Made by a program: the position numbers and the translations under genes
Part shown: piece after piece, positions 1 to 8,379 of the stretch
Layout of the letters: each line of letters opens with the position of its first letter
How positions within the stretch are numbered: the first letter of the stretch is position 1
Source: Chelativorans xinjiangensis
GTDB lineage: Bacteria > Pseudomonadota > Alphaproteobacteria > Rhizobiales > Rhizobiaceae
Assembly (NCBI RefSeq): GCF_009812055.1
Contig: NZ_WQNH01000008.1
Location: 1 to 64,000, forward strand
DNA: 64,000 nucleotides
Direction of reading: 5' to 3'
Notes under the pieces: model-generated
Seen by the model: the letters and a program-made list of their open reading frames with translations, nothing else
Database searches by the model: none
Told to the model about the DNA's origin: nothing

Positions 1-56
1 GCCGCCCGATCCACGGCAAATGACCCTAAACCTCGCGCCAGCTTAACCGGACACCA

Positions 57-82
57 GTGGGCTTGACCCGAGGATCCATGCC
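57..82. repeat. Dispersed palindromic repeat arm (family D), single copy
   Basis: The core GCTTGACCCGAGGATCCATG matches an arm of the inverted pair at 50562-50686, where it reads GCTTGACCCGAGGACCCATG. A degenerate relative lies near 7377. Short elements of this kind are common between genes in Hyphomicrobiales. No function can be read from the sequence. Confidence 0.55.
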
Positions 83-114
83 TGAACGATCCAACAGACA
101 AAACGGTCCGGTGG

Positions 115-120
115 TATAAT
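115..120 (+). promoter_or_regulatory. Consensus -10 hexamer just before the first gene
   Basis: A perfect TATAAT ends seven bases before the ATG at 128. Transcription would therefore start at or next to the start codon, giving a leaderless or nearly leaderless mRNA. No Shine-Dalgarno sequence precedes that ATG. No good -35 hexamer is seen at 16-18 bp spacing, so this is tentative. Confidence 0.35.
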
Positions 121-127
121 ACCTGAA

Positions 128-832
128 ATGGCTGCGGTGATAGAGGGCCCAGATGTGAAGGAAGCCACGCTGACCAGAGCACCCGACCCGCTGGATTTCA
201 TCCGCGCGAACATGCATCTCGCGCCGGTTCCGTCGCTTCCCGAAATCCAGCTTTACACCGCCCATCCGGGGAGCGGCCTGCGTCGTCTTGCCGAGCAGAA
301 CGAGGAGGGGTTCGGACTCCAGCCGCCCTATTGGGCATATCCGTGGCCGGGCGGCGCCGTGCTTGCCCGCTATCTCCTCGATCAGCCGGAGACGGTGGCC
401 GGCCGCCGCGTGCTTGATCTGGGCGCCGGCTCAGGCATCGTCGCCATCGCCTCGGCGAAAGCCGGGGCAGGCGCGGTGACCGCAGCCGAGATCGACCGCA
501 ACGCCGTCGCCGCACTCACGCTCAACACCCTTGCGAACGGCGTCACCGTAGCGGTGGTCGTGCAGGATATCACCGCAGGACCACCGCCCGCGGTGGATTT
601 GGTTGCAGTCGGCGACCTCTTTTACGAACGCGCCCTCGCCGAGCGGGTGACGGCCTTCCTCGACCGTTGTCTCGCCGCCGGCATCGAGGTGCTTATCGGC
701 GATCCTGGCCGCGCCTATCTGCCCCGCCCACGGCTCCGCACGCTCGCCGAATATCCAGTGCCCGATGTCGGCGACATCAAGAACGCGCCGATGAAGAACA
801 GCATCGTCTTCTCGCTCGAGCGCGCCGCCTGA
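128..832 (+). CDS. Class I SAM methyltransferase, ETF-beta lysine methyltransferase (METTL20) type
   Basis: This 234-residue protein has the SAM-binding motif I VLDLGAGSGIVAIA at about residues 95-108, followed by the acidic AAEID that closes strand beta 2. The N-terminal FIRANMHLAPVPSLPEIQLY and the PPYWAYPWPGG segment are typical of the bacterial homologues of the mitochondrial ETF-beta lysine methyltransferase. These are often annotated as ribosomal L11 methyltransferase-like, and an Agrobacterium homologue is known to methylate ETF-beta. The likely target is therefore a lysine of electron-transfer flavoprotein, but substrate specificity is inferred. The start may lie downstream: GTG at 155 follows GAGGG and would give an N-terminus closer to the family. 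It converges on the next gene with six bases between them. Confidence 0.8.
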   Translation: MAAVIEGPDVKEATLTRAPDPLDFIRANMHLAPVPSLPEIQLYTAHPGSGLRRLAEQNEEGFGLQPPYWAYPWPGGAVLARYLLDQPETVAGRRVLDLGAGSGIVAIASAKAGAGAVTAAEIDRNAVAALTLNTLANGVTVAVVVQDITAGPPPAVDLVAVGDLFYERALAERVTAFLDRCLAAGIEVLIGDPGRAYLPRPRLRTLAEYPVPDVGDIKNAPMKNSIVFSLERAA

Positions 833-838
833 CGGCTC

Positions 839-1294
839 TCAACGCCCGGCCCGGTATCGTACATAGCGGATGTCCGGCAGCTTCTCCTCGTTGCCGCTGC
901 CGTCGCCGAAGACCTCGGCAACGAATCCGTGCCTTTCATAGAAGCGGCGGGCCCCGCTGTTGGCCTGGAAGCAGTGAAGCTTGACGACCGGCATGGCGGC
1001 CGTCGCATGGCCGAGCAGTCGGCTTCCTATACCGCGGCCGGTCCATCCCCGTTTCAGATAGAGCTGCTCGACCCACTCGCCCTCTACGGCGATGAAGCCG
1101 ACGATCTCACTCCCTGCCTCGGCGATGGTAACCTTTTGATGCCGCAGTACATGGCCGCTGATGAAAGCCCGATCTTCTTCCGGCGTATGCACCACCGGCA
1201 TCCAGTCGAAGGAACTCAGCGCCGACCGCATGACCCGTGCGATCTCGTCCGCGTCCGCTTTTCTTCCCGGACGCAGGACGATTTCGCTCGGCAT
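839..1294 (-). CDS. GNAT family N-acetyltransferase
   Basis: This 151-residue single-domain GNAT protein has the N-terminal strand IVLRPGRKADADEIARVM, then LYLKRGWTGRGIGSRLLGHA as the acetyl-CoA pyrophosphate loop (a variant of Q/RxxGxG/A), and ends with NSGARRFYERHGF, the usual motif B helix. The acceptor cannot be told from sequence. The ATG at 1294 lies six bases beyond the asd stop, so it is probably cotranscribed with asd. The reading frame is open further upstream into asd, but that part has no family similarity, so the short start is preferred. Confidence 0.8.
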   Translation of the reverse strand: MPSEIVLRPGRKADADEIARVMRSALSSFDWMPVVHTPEEDRAFISGHVLRHQKVTIAEAGSEIVGFIAVEGEWVEQLYLKRGWTGRGIGSRLLGHATAAMPVVKLHCFQANSGARRFYERHGFVAEVFGDGSGNEEKLPDIRYVRYRAGR

Positions 1295-1299
1295 CGGCC

Positions 1300-2334
1300 T
1301 CAGGCCGCCTTCTTCTTCGGCGTGATCAGCCCACGCGCGACGAGCAGCTCGGCGATCTGCACCGCGTTGAGCGCCGCGCCCTTGCGCAGATTGTCGGAGA
1401 CCACCCACAGCGCGAGGCCGTTATCCACGGTCGGGTCCTCGCGGATGCGGCTGATATAGGTGGCGTCCTCGCCGGCGCTTTCGTAGGGCGTCACGTAGCC
1501 GCCGTCCTCGTGCTTGTCGACCACCAGGCAGCCCGGCGCCTCGCGCAGGATCTCGCGCGCCTTGTCGGCGGAAAGCGGCTTCTCGAACTCCAGGTTCACC
1601 GCCTCCGAATGGCCGATGAAGACCGGCACGCGCACGCAGGTGGCCGTCAGCTTGATCTTGGGATCAAGCATCTTCTTGGTCTCGGCCACCATCTTCCACT
1701 CTTCCTTGGTGTAGCCGTCCTCCATGAAGACGTCGATATGCGGAATGCAGTTGAAGGCGATGCGCTTGGTGAACTTGTTCGTTGAGATGGGATCGGCCAC
1801 GAAGACGGCGCGGGTCTGCTCGAAGAGCTCGTCCATGCCCTCCTTGCCGGCGCCGGAGACCGACTGGTAGGTGGAGACCACCACTCGCTTGATCCTTGCC
1901 ACGTCATGCAACGGCTTCAGCGCCACGACCAGCTGTGCGGTGGAGCAGTTGGGATTGGCGATGATGTTCTTCTTCGAAAACCCTTCCACCGCGTCCGGAT
2001 TGACCTCCGGAACGACGAGCGGCACGTCCTGGTCGTAGCGCCAGGCGGACGAGTTGTCGATGACGACGCAGCCCTGGCGGCCGATCTTCGGCGAGAACTC
2101 CTTTGAGACCGAGCCGCCCGCCGACATCAGGCAGATATCGGTGTCGGAGAAGTCGTGATTGTCGAGCGCCTTCACCTTCAGCGTCTTGTCGCCGTAGGAG
2201 ACTTCCGTGCCGAGGGAACGGCGCGAGGCGAGCGGCACGACCTCGTCGGCGGGAAAGCCGCGCTCTTCCAGAATGTTGAGCATCTCCCGGCCGACATTTC
2301 CGGTGGCGCCGGCAACGGCTATCTTGAAACCCAT
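1300..2334 (-). CDS. asd: Aspartate-semialdehyde dehydrogenase
   Basis: Asd reduces aspartyl-4-phosphate to aspartate semialdehyde with NADPH, the branch point to lysine, diaminopimelate, threonine and methionine. The 344 residues show the nucleotide-binding GATGNVG at 9-15, the catalytic cysteine in NPNCSTAQLV (Cys130) and the C-terminal dimerisation region. Length and motifs are normal for the family. The ATG is preceded by AGGAG at a suitable distance. The gene is followed closely by the GNAT gene on the same strand. Confidence 0.97.
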   Translation of the reverse strand: MGFKIAVAGATGNVGREMLNILEERGFPADEVVPLASRRSLGTEVSYGDKTLKVKALDNHDFSDTDICLMSAGGSVSKEFSPKIGRQGCVVIDNSSAWRYDQDVPLVVPEVNPDAVEGFSKKNIIANPNCSTAQLVVALKPLHDVARIKRVVVSTYQSVSGAGKEGMDELFEQTRAVFVADPISTNKFTKRIAFNCIPHIDVFMEDGYTKEEWKMVAETKKMLDPKIKLTATCVRVPVFIGHSEAVNLEFEKPLSADKAREILREAPGCLVVDKHEDGGYVTPYESAGEDATYISRIREDPTVDNGLALWVVSDNLRKGAALNAVQIAELLVARGLITPKKKAA

Positions 2335-2707
2335 GGGTTCTTAACTCCTGTCCCTCTCCGCTTGGCTTGGTATCCGAAACCCGCCGGCCGCGCGGGCTCC
2401 TCGCCTCCCCGGCCTGGCTCGGGGAGAGAGCGAGCGGGCCAAGGAAGGTCAGACCGTTTTGGCGGTCGTTTTGGCCGTCGTCTCGGTAAAGCGGAAACCG
2501 GCGCCGCTGTTCCCGGCGGCGTCAAGCAGGCTGGCAATGAGGTGCGCTGAAAGGTGGGGGCGCATGAGCCGAGCAATCTCCGTTTCCGCGCCGGGTTTTA
2601 CGCCGAATCGGCGCGAAGTCAATCGTGCGGCCGCGTGGTCGCTCGCTTGAACGTGATTTTGGCCGCGCGCTTCCTCGTCGTAGGCTCGGGCACGGCGGGA
2701 ACAGATA
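2335..2707. other. Intergenic region, no gene assigned
   Basis: This 373-bp divergent spacer between asd and the DUF6152 gene must hold promoters for both. It contains GC-rich inverted stretches near 2380-2445 and a short direct repeat, GTTTTGGCGGTCGTTTTGGC, at about 2456-2475. Open frames exist on both strands (for example 2449-2721 minus) but none resembles a known family or has a convincing ribosome-binding site. Confidence 0.4.
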
Positions 2708-2719
2708 ATGGAGATGGCC

Positions 2720-3118
2720 ATGAGACGTCGAACGCCGATGCGCTTCCTACCGCGTATCCTCGCTCTGGGGATCGGCCTTGCCGCCGGCGCTGCCGTTCCG
2801 GCGCTCGCTCACCACGGCTGGGCCTGGACCGAGGACGAGCCTTTCGAGCTCACCGGCACCGTCGAGGACATCTATATCGGCAACCCTCATGTCACGCTCA
2901 CGGTACGCGCCGAAGACGGCCTCTGGCACGTCGACCTGGCACCGCTCGCGCCGACGCTGCGCGCCGGTTTCGACGAGGGCGCCGCGGAGATCGGCGATAC
3001 CGTGACCTGCGTTGGCTTCCGCTCGCGCGACCCCGGGCAGATGAGCATGAAAGCGGCGCGCGTCGTCATCGACGGCGAGACCTACGACGTCTATCCCAGC
3101 CGCGTGCCGGGCGCCTGA
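2720..3118 (+). CDS. Secreted DUF6152 family protein
   Basis: This small exported protein of about 132 residues starts with a Sec signal peptide: a basic N-terminus, a hydrophobic ILALGIGLAAGAAVPALA, then cleavage before HHGWAWTEDE. The mature HHGW start and the pattern ELTGTVEDIYIGNPHV...GDTVTCVGFRS fit DUF6152, a beta-rich periplasmic family of unknown function. In-frame ATGs occur at 2708, 2714, 2720 and 2738. The one at 2720 has GGAG six bases upstream and is preferred. The next gene follows after 12 bases and encodes a DUF6644 membrane protein, which suggests a two-gene unit. The paired N-terminal histidines suggest metal binding, but this is only inference. Confidence 0.75.
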   Translation: MRRRTPMRFLPRILALGIGLAAGAAVPALAHHGWAWTEDEPFELTGTVEDIYIGNPHVTLTVRAEDGLWHVDLAPLAPTLRAGFDEGAAEIGDTVTCVGFRSRDPGQMSMKAARVVIDGETYDVYPSRVPGA

Positions 3119-3130
3119 GGGCCCGCGCGG

Positions 3131-3607
3131 ATGCTGGCGGAGTGGCTGCAGGCGCTGCACGACTGGCAGGCGGCGGCGCTTTTGCGTCGCTCGCTCTACG
3201 CCTATCCGCTCCTCAACGCCACGCACATCTTCTCGCTGACGCTGCTGATCGGCGCCATCCTGCCGGCGGACCTGAGGATGCTGGGGCTGTTCCCGAGTAT
3301 CGCCGCGGCGCCATTCCTGCGGCTGATGGCGAGGATTTCCGCCATCGGCCTGGCGCTCGCCGTCGTCACCGGCTTCCTGCTGTTCTCGGTCCAGCCGCTG
3401 GAATATGCCTATAACGCAGCATTCCTGACCAAGGTCTCGCTCGTCGCCCTCGGCGCGGCGAATGCGATTTTCATCCGCCTCAGCTCCGGATGGCAAAAGG
3501 CGACAGCAGGCGGCGCCATAAGCCCTCGCCTCAAGGCCGGTGCGGCGCTGTCGCTCGTGATCTGGATCGCAGCGCTCATCGCCGGGCGCTGGATCGCCTT
3601 CCTCTGA
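3131..3607 (+). CDS. DUF6644 family integral membrane protein
   Basis: The 158-residue protein has four likely transmembrane segments, around LNATHIFSLTLLIGAIL, LMARISAIGLALAVVTGFLL, FLTKVSLVALGAANAIF and the C-terminal LSLVIWIAALIAGRWIAF. His32 in the first helix and the arrangement resemble DUF6644, a family of small membrane proteins of unknown role that may bind heme or metal. It lies 12 bases after the DUF6152 secreted protein, and the two probably work together at the inner membrane and periplasm. No enzyme motif is seen. Confidence 0.7.
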   Translation: MLAEWLQALHDWQAAALLRRSLYAYPLLNATHIFSLTLLIGAILPADLRMLGLFPSIAAAPFLRLMARISAIGLALAVVTGFLLFSVQPLEYAYNAAFLTKVSLVALGAANAIFIRLSSGWQKATAGGAISPRLKAGAALSLVIWIAALIAGRWIAFL

Positions 3608-3668
3608 GGCGCTGGCCCGGGGAACATTTCGCCCCCCGCGCTCATTTGCCGAGGCAGGGAGTGTGCGC

Positions 3669-3812
3669 ATGGCCGAAAAGCAGAAAAGAACCTTTTCCGG
3701 ACGCGACACCAGCCAAGGCTACATCGTGCTCAAAACGCCGCTGCGGCGGGCGATTTTCATCGCCGGCCTGGCGGGCATCGTCATCGTGTCCCTCTTGCTG
3801 GCGCTTGCCTGA
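3669..3812 (+). CDS. Small single-pass membrane protein (47 aa), unknown
   Basis: The ATG at 3669 is preceded by CAGGGAG at good spacing and opens a 47-codon frame. The product has a basic, polar N-terminal half (MAEKQKRTFSGRD) and one transmembrane helix at about 28-47 (AIFIAGLAGIVIVSLLLALA) that ends at the stop codon. It has the look of a tail-anchored microprotein. It sits 61 bases after the DUF6644 gene on the same strand and converges on leuB. No family is recognised. The strong ribosome-binding site and clean topology support it. Confidence 0.6.
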   Translation: MAEKQKRTFSGRDTSQGYIVLKTPLRRAIFIAGLAGIVIVSLLLALA

Positions 3813-3858
3813 GGTGGAGGCTAATCCATCTCCACCTGGAGAGGGGCCACCGGAATGC

Positions 3859-4971
3859 CTAAACCGAAAGCGCCCGGAACTTCTCCACCACGGCGTCACC
3901 CATCGCCGAGGTGCTCACCTCGCGCATACCCTCCGACATGATGTCGCCGGTACGGTAGCCCTCGTCCAGCACGTCCGAGATCGCCTTCTCCAGGCGATCG
4001 GCTTCCGCGATCATGTTGAACGAATAGCGCAGGCACATGGCGAAGGAAGCGATCATGGCGATCGGGTTGGCCACCCCCTTGCCGGCGATGTCGGGCGCCG
4101 AGCCGTGCACTGGCTCGTAGAGCGCCCGGCGAGCGCCGGTCTTCGGGTCCGGCGCGCCGAGCGAGGCCGACGGCAGCATGCCGAGCGAGCCCGTCAGCAT
4201 CGCCGCCACATCCGACAGCATGTCGCCGAACAGGTTGTCCGTGACGATCACGTCGAACTGCTTCGGCCACCGCACGAGCTGCATGCCGCCGGCATCTGCC
4301 AGCATGTGGGTGAGCTCGACGTCGGAATACTTCGCCTTGTGGGTCTCCGCCACGACCTCCTTCCAAAGCACGCCGGACTTCATGACGTTGTGCTTTTCCA
4401 TCGAGCACACCTTGTTGCTGCGCGTGCGCGCCAGCTCGAAGGCGACGCCGGAGATGCGCTCGATCTCGAAGGTGTCGTAGACCTGCGTATCGATGCCGCG
4501 CTTCTGGCCGTTGCTTAAGGTCATGATCTCCTTCGGCTCGCCGAAATACACACCGCCCGTTAATTCCCGCACGATGAGGATATCGAGCCCCTCGACAACC
4601 TCCTTCTTCAGCGAGGAGGATTCGGCCAGCGCCGGATAGCAGATGGCCGGGCGCAGATTGGCGAAAAGCTCCATCTCCTTGCGCAGGCGCAGGAGCCCTG
4701 CTTCCGGCCGCACTTCGTAGGGCACGCCGTCCCACTTCGGACCGCCGACGGCGCCGAACAGAACCGCGTCGGCAGCAAGCGCCCTCTCCATATCGGCGTC
4801 GGAGATGGCCTCGCCATGCGCGTCATAGGCCGAGCCGCCGACCAGCCCCGCCTCCGTCTCGAAGCCGGCGCCGAACTCGGCGTTCATGATGGCGATGAGC
4901 TTCGTGACCTCGGCCATCGCCTCGGGACCGATACCGTCGCCTGGAAGGAGGAGGAGCTTGCGCGTTGCCAT
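3859..4971 (-). CDS. leuB: 3-isopropylmalate dehydrogenase
   Basis: LeuB oxidises and decarboxylates 3-isopropylmalate to 2-ketoisocaproate with NAD+ in leucine synthesis. The 370-residue protein starts [17 protein letters not shown] and has the substrate arginines and the [19 protein letters not shown] segment that shapes the NAD site. The frame is open for 20 more codons upstream, but those are not conserved, so ATG 4971 is used. leuD lies upstream on the same strand with a RidA-type gene between them. No leuC is present in the window. Confidence 0.97.
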   Translation of the reverse strand: MATRKLLLLPGDGIGPEAMAEVTKLIAIMNAEFGAGFETEAGLVGGSAYDAHGEAISDADMERALAADAVLFGAVGGPKWDGVPYEVRPEAGLLRLRKEMELFANLRPAICYPALAESSSLKKEVVEGLDILIVRELTGGVYFGEPKEIMTLSNGQKRGIDTQVYDTFEIERISGVAFELARTRSNKVCSMEKHNVMKSGVLWKEVVAETHKAKYSDVELTHMLADAGGMQLVRWPKQFDVIVTDNLFGDMLSDVAAMLTGSLGMLPSASLGAPDPKTGARRALYEPVHGSAPDIAGKGVANPIAMIASFAMCLRYSFNMIAEADRLEKAISDVLDEGYRTGDIMSEGMREVSTSAMGDAVVEKFRALSV

Positions 4972-5134
4972 GGGTGCCTCTTGCGGATATGGGATCGCGC
5001 CCTTGCTAAACGGCGGGGCGGGCTTGCGCAAGATGCGAAAGATCAGGCGCGGCTGGGCTCGAAGAACATGCGTAGAAGGCAGGCCTTCGGCACCGTCCCG
5101 TCCACGATTGCCGTTCAGGCGCCGAGGCGAGACG

Positions 5135-5527
5135 TTATGCGCCGGCGCGGTCGCGCTTCAGCGCCGTCACCTCGATCTCGACCTTCATTTCCGGCTTGGC
5201 GAGCTTGCACACGACCATTGTCGCCGCCGGCCGGATGTCGCCGAAGGCCTCACCCAGGATGGGGAAGACGCGGTCCACATAGGCGCGGTCCGTCACGTAG
5301 TAATGCGCTCGCACCACATCCGCCATTTCGAACCCGGCCTCGGCGAGCGCGGCGCGGATGGTGGCGAGGCAGTTCCTCGTCTGCTCCTCCACGCCAGGAG
5401 GCATGGTCATGGTGGCGTAATCGTAGCCGGTGGTGCCGGAGACGAAACACCAGTCGCCGTCGACCACCGCGCGGCTGTAGCCGGCGGTCTTTTCGAAGGG
5501 AGAGCCGGTGGAGATCAGGCGGCGCAC
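5135..5527 (-). CDS. RidA family (YjgF/YER057c/UK114) protein
   Basis: RidA proteins are small trimers. Classic members hydrolyse reactive enamine/imine intermediates released by PLP enzymes. This 130-residue protein has the family shape: a start [28 protein letters not shown], and the late ...[23 protein letters not shown] block. The RidA arginine normally found in the R-x-C-V/T signature is not obvious here, and the protein looks like one of the Rid subfamilies outside true RidA. It is placed 13 bases after leuD and before leuB, so a link to branched-chain amino acid metabolism is plausible. Confidence 0.82.
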   Translation of the reverse strand: MRRLISTGSPFEKTAGYSRAVVDGDWCFVSGTTGYDYATMTMPPGVEEQTRNCLATIRAALAEAGFEMADVVRAHYYVTDRAYVDRVFPILGEAFGDIRPAATMVVCKLAKPEMKVEIEVTALKRDRAGA

Positions 5528-5540
5528 GGGGCTTGTCCGC

Positions 5541-6146
5541 TCACGCCCAAGGGCGGCTTTCGGCGTATTTGTGCTCGAACGTCTCGATGGCCGGCGCCTT
5601 CTCCAGCGTCAGCCCGATATCGTCGAGCCCGTTGAGCAGGCAGTGGCGCTTGAAGGCATCGATCTCGAAGGTGATGACGCCGCCGTCCGGCCCGCGGATT
5701 TCCTGTGTCTCCAGGTCCACCGACAGCGTCGCGTTGGCGCCGCGCTCGGCGTCGTCCATCAGCTTCTCAAGGTCCTCCGGGCTGACGACGATGGGCAGGA
5801 TGCCGTTCTTGAAGCAGTTGTTGTAGAAAATATCGGCGAAGCTGGTGGAGATGACGCAGCGGATGCCGAAATCGGCGAGCGCCCACGGCGCGTGCTCGCG
5901 GCTCGACCCGCAGCCGAAATTGTCGCCAGCAACCAGCACCTTGGCGTTGCGGTAGGCCGGCTTGTTCAGGACGAATTCCGGGTTTTCCGAGCCATCCTCG
6001 TTGTACCGCATCTCGGCGAAAAGCCCCGTGCCGAGCCCCGTGCGCTTGATCGTCTTCAGATAATCCTTGGGGATGATCATGTCGGTGTCGACATTGACGA
6101 TGGGGAGCGGCGCGGCGACGCCGGTGAGCGTGGTGAACTTTTCCAT
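5541..6146 (-). CDS. leuD: 3-isopropylmalate dehydratase small subunit
   Basis: LeuD is the swivel-domain subunit that pairs with LeuC to convert 2-isopropylmalate to 3-isopropylmalate. The 201 residues begin [26 protein letters not shown] and contain the family motif [17 protein letters not shown], which contacts the substrate. Length is normal for the family. It is the first gene of the leuD-ridA-leuB run and is divergent from the lyase gene. The LeuC partner must be encoded elsewhere. Confidence 0.97.
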   Translation of the reverse strand: MEKFTTLTGVAAPLPIVNVDTDMIIPKDYLKTIKRTGLGTGLFAEMRYNEDGSENPEFVLNKPAYRNAKVLVAGDNFGCGSSREHAPWALADFGIRCVISTSFADIFYNNCFKNGILPIVVSPEDLEKLMDDAERGANATLSVDLETQEIRGPDGGVITFEIDAFKRHCLLNGLDDIGLTLEKAPAIETFEHKYAESRPWA

Positions 6147-6261
6147 GGGCCTTGGTGCCTGTCTGATCTTGCAGAGTGGGTCGAGCCACCATTTACATCA
6201 AGCTTGGCGCTCACGCAAAGGCTCTTGCGTCCGGCGCCGCGCTCGGCCATGAAATGTGCCC

Positions 6262-7152
6262 ATGCACGAGCCCCTCGCCTGCCTCCGCCGCTCCGTCCTC
6301 TACGTCCCGGCCAGCAACGAAAAAGCGCTGAAGAAAAGCGCCGCTCTTGCCTGCGATGCCGTCATCTTCGATCTCGAGGACGCCGTCGCGCCTGAAGAAA
6401 AGACGGAGGCGCGCGAGCGGCTGCGGAGGTTCCTCGGCGGTCCCGGTCGCCCGCAATGCGAGGTCGTCGTCCGCATCAATGCGCTTTCCGGCGAATGGGG
6501 CACGGAAGACCTCCTCGCCGCCCGCGCGCTGAAACCCAACGCCATCCTGCTTCCCAAGGTGGACGGCCCGCGCGACATCCTCGACGCCGACGCGGCGCTG
6601 GACGAGACCGACGCGCCGCGCTCGCTCCGCCTGTGGGCGATGATGGAGACCCCGCGCTCCCTCCTCAATGCCGGCCCCATCGCCGAACTGGGCCGCGACC
6701 CGGCGGCACGGCTTGCCTGCCTCGTCGCCGGCACCAACGACCTGGTGAAAGAAACCGGCATCGCCCCCGGCCCCGGCCGCGGCAATCTCCTGCCATGGCT
6801 GATGCAGTTCGTGCTCGCCGCCCGCGCCGGCAACCTCACGGTGCTCGACGGCGTGTTGAACGATTTCCGCGATCTCGAAGCCTTTGCCCGCGAATGCGCC
6901 GAGGCCCGCGCCATGGGCTTCGACGGCAAGACGCTCATCCACCCGGCACAGATCGCCCCCGCCAACGCCGCCTTCGCGCCGACGAAGGAGGAGGTGGCCG
7001 AGGCCCGGGCCGTCGTCGCCGAATTCGCCAAACCGGAAAACCGCTTCCGCGGCGTCGTCTCGCTGAACGGCCGCATGATCGAACGCCTGCACCTGGAGAT
7101 GGCCGAAGGGCTGCTCGCCAAGGCGGAACACATCGAGGAGAAAGGCGAATGA
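6262..7152 (+). CDS. CoA-ester lyase, HpcH/HpaI aldolase / citrate lyase beta family
   Basis: The protein of about 296 residues has the TIM-barrel signature of the CitE-like group: RRSVLYVPASNEKALKK, then AVIFDLEDAVAPEEK with the metal-binding acidic residues, VVRINAL, and MGFDGKTLIHPAQI near the end. Members cleave citramalyl-CoA, malyl-CoA or related (3S)-hydroxyacyl-CoAs, or hydrolyse malyl-CoA. The exact substrate cannot be told here. ATG 6262 is used; an in-frame GTG at 6256 is possible. The stop overlaps the next start (ATGA), so the small DUF1737 protein is translationally coupled to it. Confidence 0.88.
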   Translation: MHEPLACLRRSVLYVPASNEKALKKSAALACDAVIFDLEDAVAPEEKTEARERLRRFLGGPGRPQCEVVVRINALSGEWGTEDLLAARALKPNAILLPKVDGPRDILDADAALDETDAPRSLRLWAMMETPRSLLNAGPIAELGRDPAARLACLVAGTNDLVKETGIAPGPGRGNLLPWLMQFVLAARAGNLTVLDGVLNDFRDLEAFARECAEARAMGFDGKTLIHPAQIAPANAAFAPTKEEVAEARAVVAEFAKPENRFRGVVSLNGRMIERLHLEMAEGLLAKAEHIEEKGE

Positions 7153-7355
7153 GGCTCTACCGCTTCCTGACCGGGCCTGACAATTCCAGCTTCTGCCACA
7201 AGGTCACCGCGGCCCTGAACAAGGGCTGGCTCCTCCACGGCGGCCCCACTTATGCCTACGACACGGAAACGCAGACCATGCGCTGCGGCCAGGCCGTCTA
7301 CAAGGAGGTGGAAGGGGTGGACTATACGCCGGACGTCAAGCTGGGCGAATATTGA
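7149..7355 (+). CDS. Small DUF1737 domain protein
   Basis: This 68-residue protein begins MRLYRFLTGPDNSSFCHKVTAALNKGW and continues with LHGGPTYAYDTETQTMRCGQAV, the pattern of DUF1737, a small alpha/beta domain of unknown function. The family usually carries LxxGWxxxGGP, as seen here. The start overlaps the stop of the CoA-ester lyase by four bases (ATGA), so coexpression is expected. Whether it modulates the lyase is not known. Confidence 0.8.
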   Translation: MRLYRFLTGPDNSSFCHKVTAALNKGWLLHGGPTYAYDTETQTMRCGQAVYKEVEGVDYTPDVKLGEY

Positions 7356-7376
7356 TCTGGATAGAAGCTCTGCAAG

Positions 7377-7397
7377 TGGATCCTCGGCTCAAGCCCC
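7377..7397. repeat. Degenerate copy of dispersed repeat family D
   Basis: The stretch GGATCCTCGGCTCAAGCCC resembles the other orientation of the element at 57-82 and 50562-50686, with two or three changes. It lies between converging genes. This is a weak match and may be a decayed copy. Confidence 0.3.
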
Positions 7398-7421
7398 AAC
7401 GTCCATCCAGTAGGAGGCGAT

Positions 7422-7784
7422 CTATCGAAAGCGCGCATCCAGCCGCGTTTTCAGCACTTGGTACTGTATCAGGGTCGTATCGGCGAGCGCCTCCTGCCTG
7501 CTCGACGGCGTGTCATCGAACGGGATGGCCCCATCAAACTGGCTAAGGGTGAAGTCCCACCTTCTGCCTTCGATACGGTTGTAGAAATGCGTGCCGGCGG
7601 GCGTTTCGGTTTTCAGAATCTCGCCGCCGAAGAGATCGTGGACCACAAGCGCCGTAACGCTGCACTGTCCGCAGGCAGGATTTTCCGCGCCCCACTTGCT
7701 TGAGGTTTCCGCGCTCCAAGCGGAGCGCAGGTGGTCATGGAGCGCCTGCAGGTCACGCACCGGCGCTCGGCCACTCACCTGCAT
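7422..7784 (-). CDS. YunG-like conserved protein
   Basis: The 120-residue protein matches the pattern of the YunG family of unknown function: an N-terminal helix LQALHDHLRSAWSAETSSKW, then PACGQCSVTALVVHDLFGGEIL, and a late H-F/Y-N-R-I-E-G-x-x-W-D-F-T stretch. The conserved CGQC cysteines and the later HFYN histidine suggest a papain-like or metal-binding arrangement, but no activity is established. The start shown overlaps the end of the zincin gene by 32 bases on the same strand, so the true start may be slightly internal. Confidence 0.65.
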   Translation of the reverse strand: MQVSGRAPVRDLQALHDHLRSAWSAETSSKWGAENPACGQCSVTALVVHDLFGGEILKTETPAGTHFYNRIEGRRWDFTLSQFDGAIPFDDTPSSRQEALADTTLIQYQVLKTRLDARFR

Positions 7785-8196
7785 TCTCCTCGATGCGCGC
7801 CATGTCGTCGTCCGACAGGCCGAAATGATGGCCGATCTCGTGGATCAGCACATGCGCCACGATATCGCCCAGCGTCTCCTCGTTCTCAGCCCAGTAGTCG
7901 AGGATGGCGCGGCGGTAGAGTGTGATGCGGTTCGGGCCCTCGCCGGTGGCCGGGTTCCAGCGCTCGGCGATGCCGCGCCCCTCGAACAGGCCGAGCAGGT
8001 CGAACGGCGTTTCCAGCGCCAGGTCGTCCATGATCTCCTCGGTGGGAAACTCGTCGATCTGGATGACGATGTCGCCGGTGAGTTCACGAAACTCCTTCGG
8101 CAGATTGGCATAGGTCTCCATCGCCAGAAGTTCGAATTCGGCGAGAGAGGGAGAGAGCTGGTCGTGCCAGGCGCGTGTCTGGTAGATGCGTGCCAT
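7753..8196 (-). CDS. Zincin-type metallopeptidase family protein
   Basis: This 147-residue protein is of the minimal zincin family formerly called DUF1025. The zinc-binding helix HVLIHEIGHHFGLSDDDM carries HExxHxxG with a following acidic residue, near residues 116-132. The N-terminal MARIYQTRAWHDQLSPSLAEFE and ITLYRRAILDYWAENEETL fit the family. The ATG at 8196 starts the conserved part, although the frame stays open far upstream across imuA. Its substrate is unknown. It is divergent from imuA, and the LexA box lies in the shared 183-bp spacer. Confidence 0.85.
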   Translation of the reverse strand: MARIYQTRAWHDQLSPSLAEFELLAMETYANLPKEFRELTGDIVIQIDEFPTEEIMDDLALETPFDLLGLFEGRGIAERWNPATGEGPNRITLYRRAILDYWAENEETLGDIVAHVLIHEIGHHFGLSDDDMARIEENAGEWPSAGA

Positions 8197-8339
8197 CTTG
8201 TGTCCTTTGCCGCGCATATAGCGTTTTCCGGCGGCGGATTCGAGAGTGCAGGTGGTTCCTTTCCTTTTTGGGAAAAGAACGCATCGCAGGGAGGAATAAA
8301 ATCCTTCTTGACTCTCGGGCAAAGCTCTGGAATCGATAG

Positions 8340-8354
8340 GAACATAACAGGAAC
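8340..8354 (+). promoter_or_regulatory. LexA operator (SOS box) of the imuA-imuB-dnaE2 operon
   Basis: The sequence GAACATAACAGGAAC is an exact GAAC-N7-GAAC, the direct-repeat LexA site of alphaproteobacteria. It ends 25 bases before the imuA ATG at 8380, where it would cover the core promoter. LexA should repress the mutasome until DNA damage. The same spacer serves the divergent zincin gene, which could be affected too. Confidence 0.88.
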
Positions 8355-8379
8355 AAAATAAGCGGCCGGAGCGGACGGT

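Noticed and set aside
2449-2721. A 90-codon minus-strand frame in the asd upstream spacer.
   Set aside because: Some stretches look protein-like, but there is no family match, no convincing ribosome-binding site, and it overlaps the start of the DUF6152 gene on the other strand.
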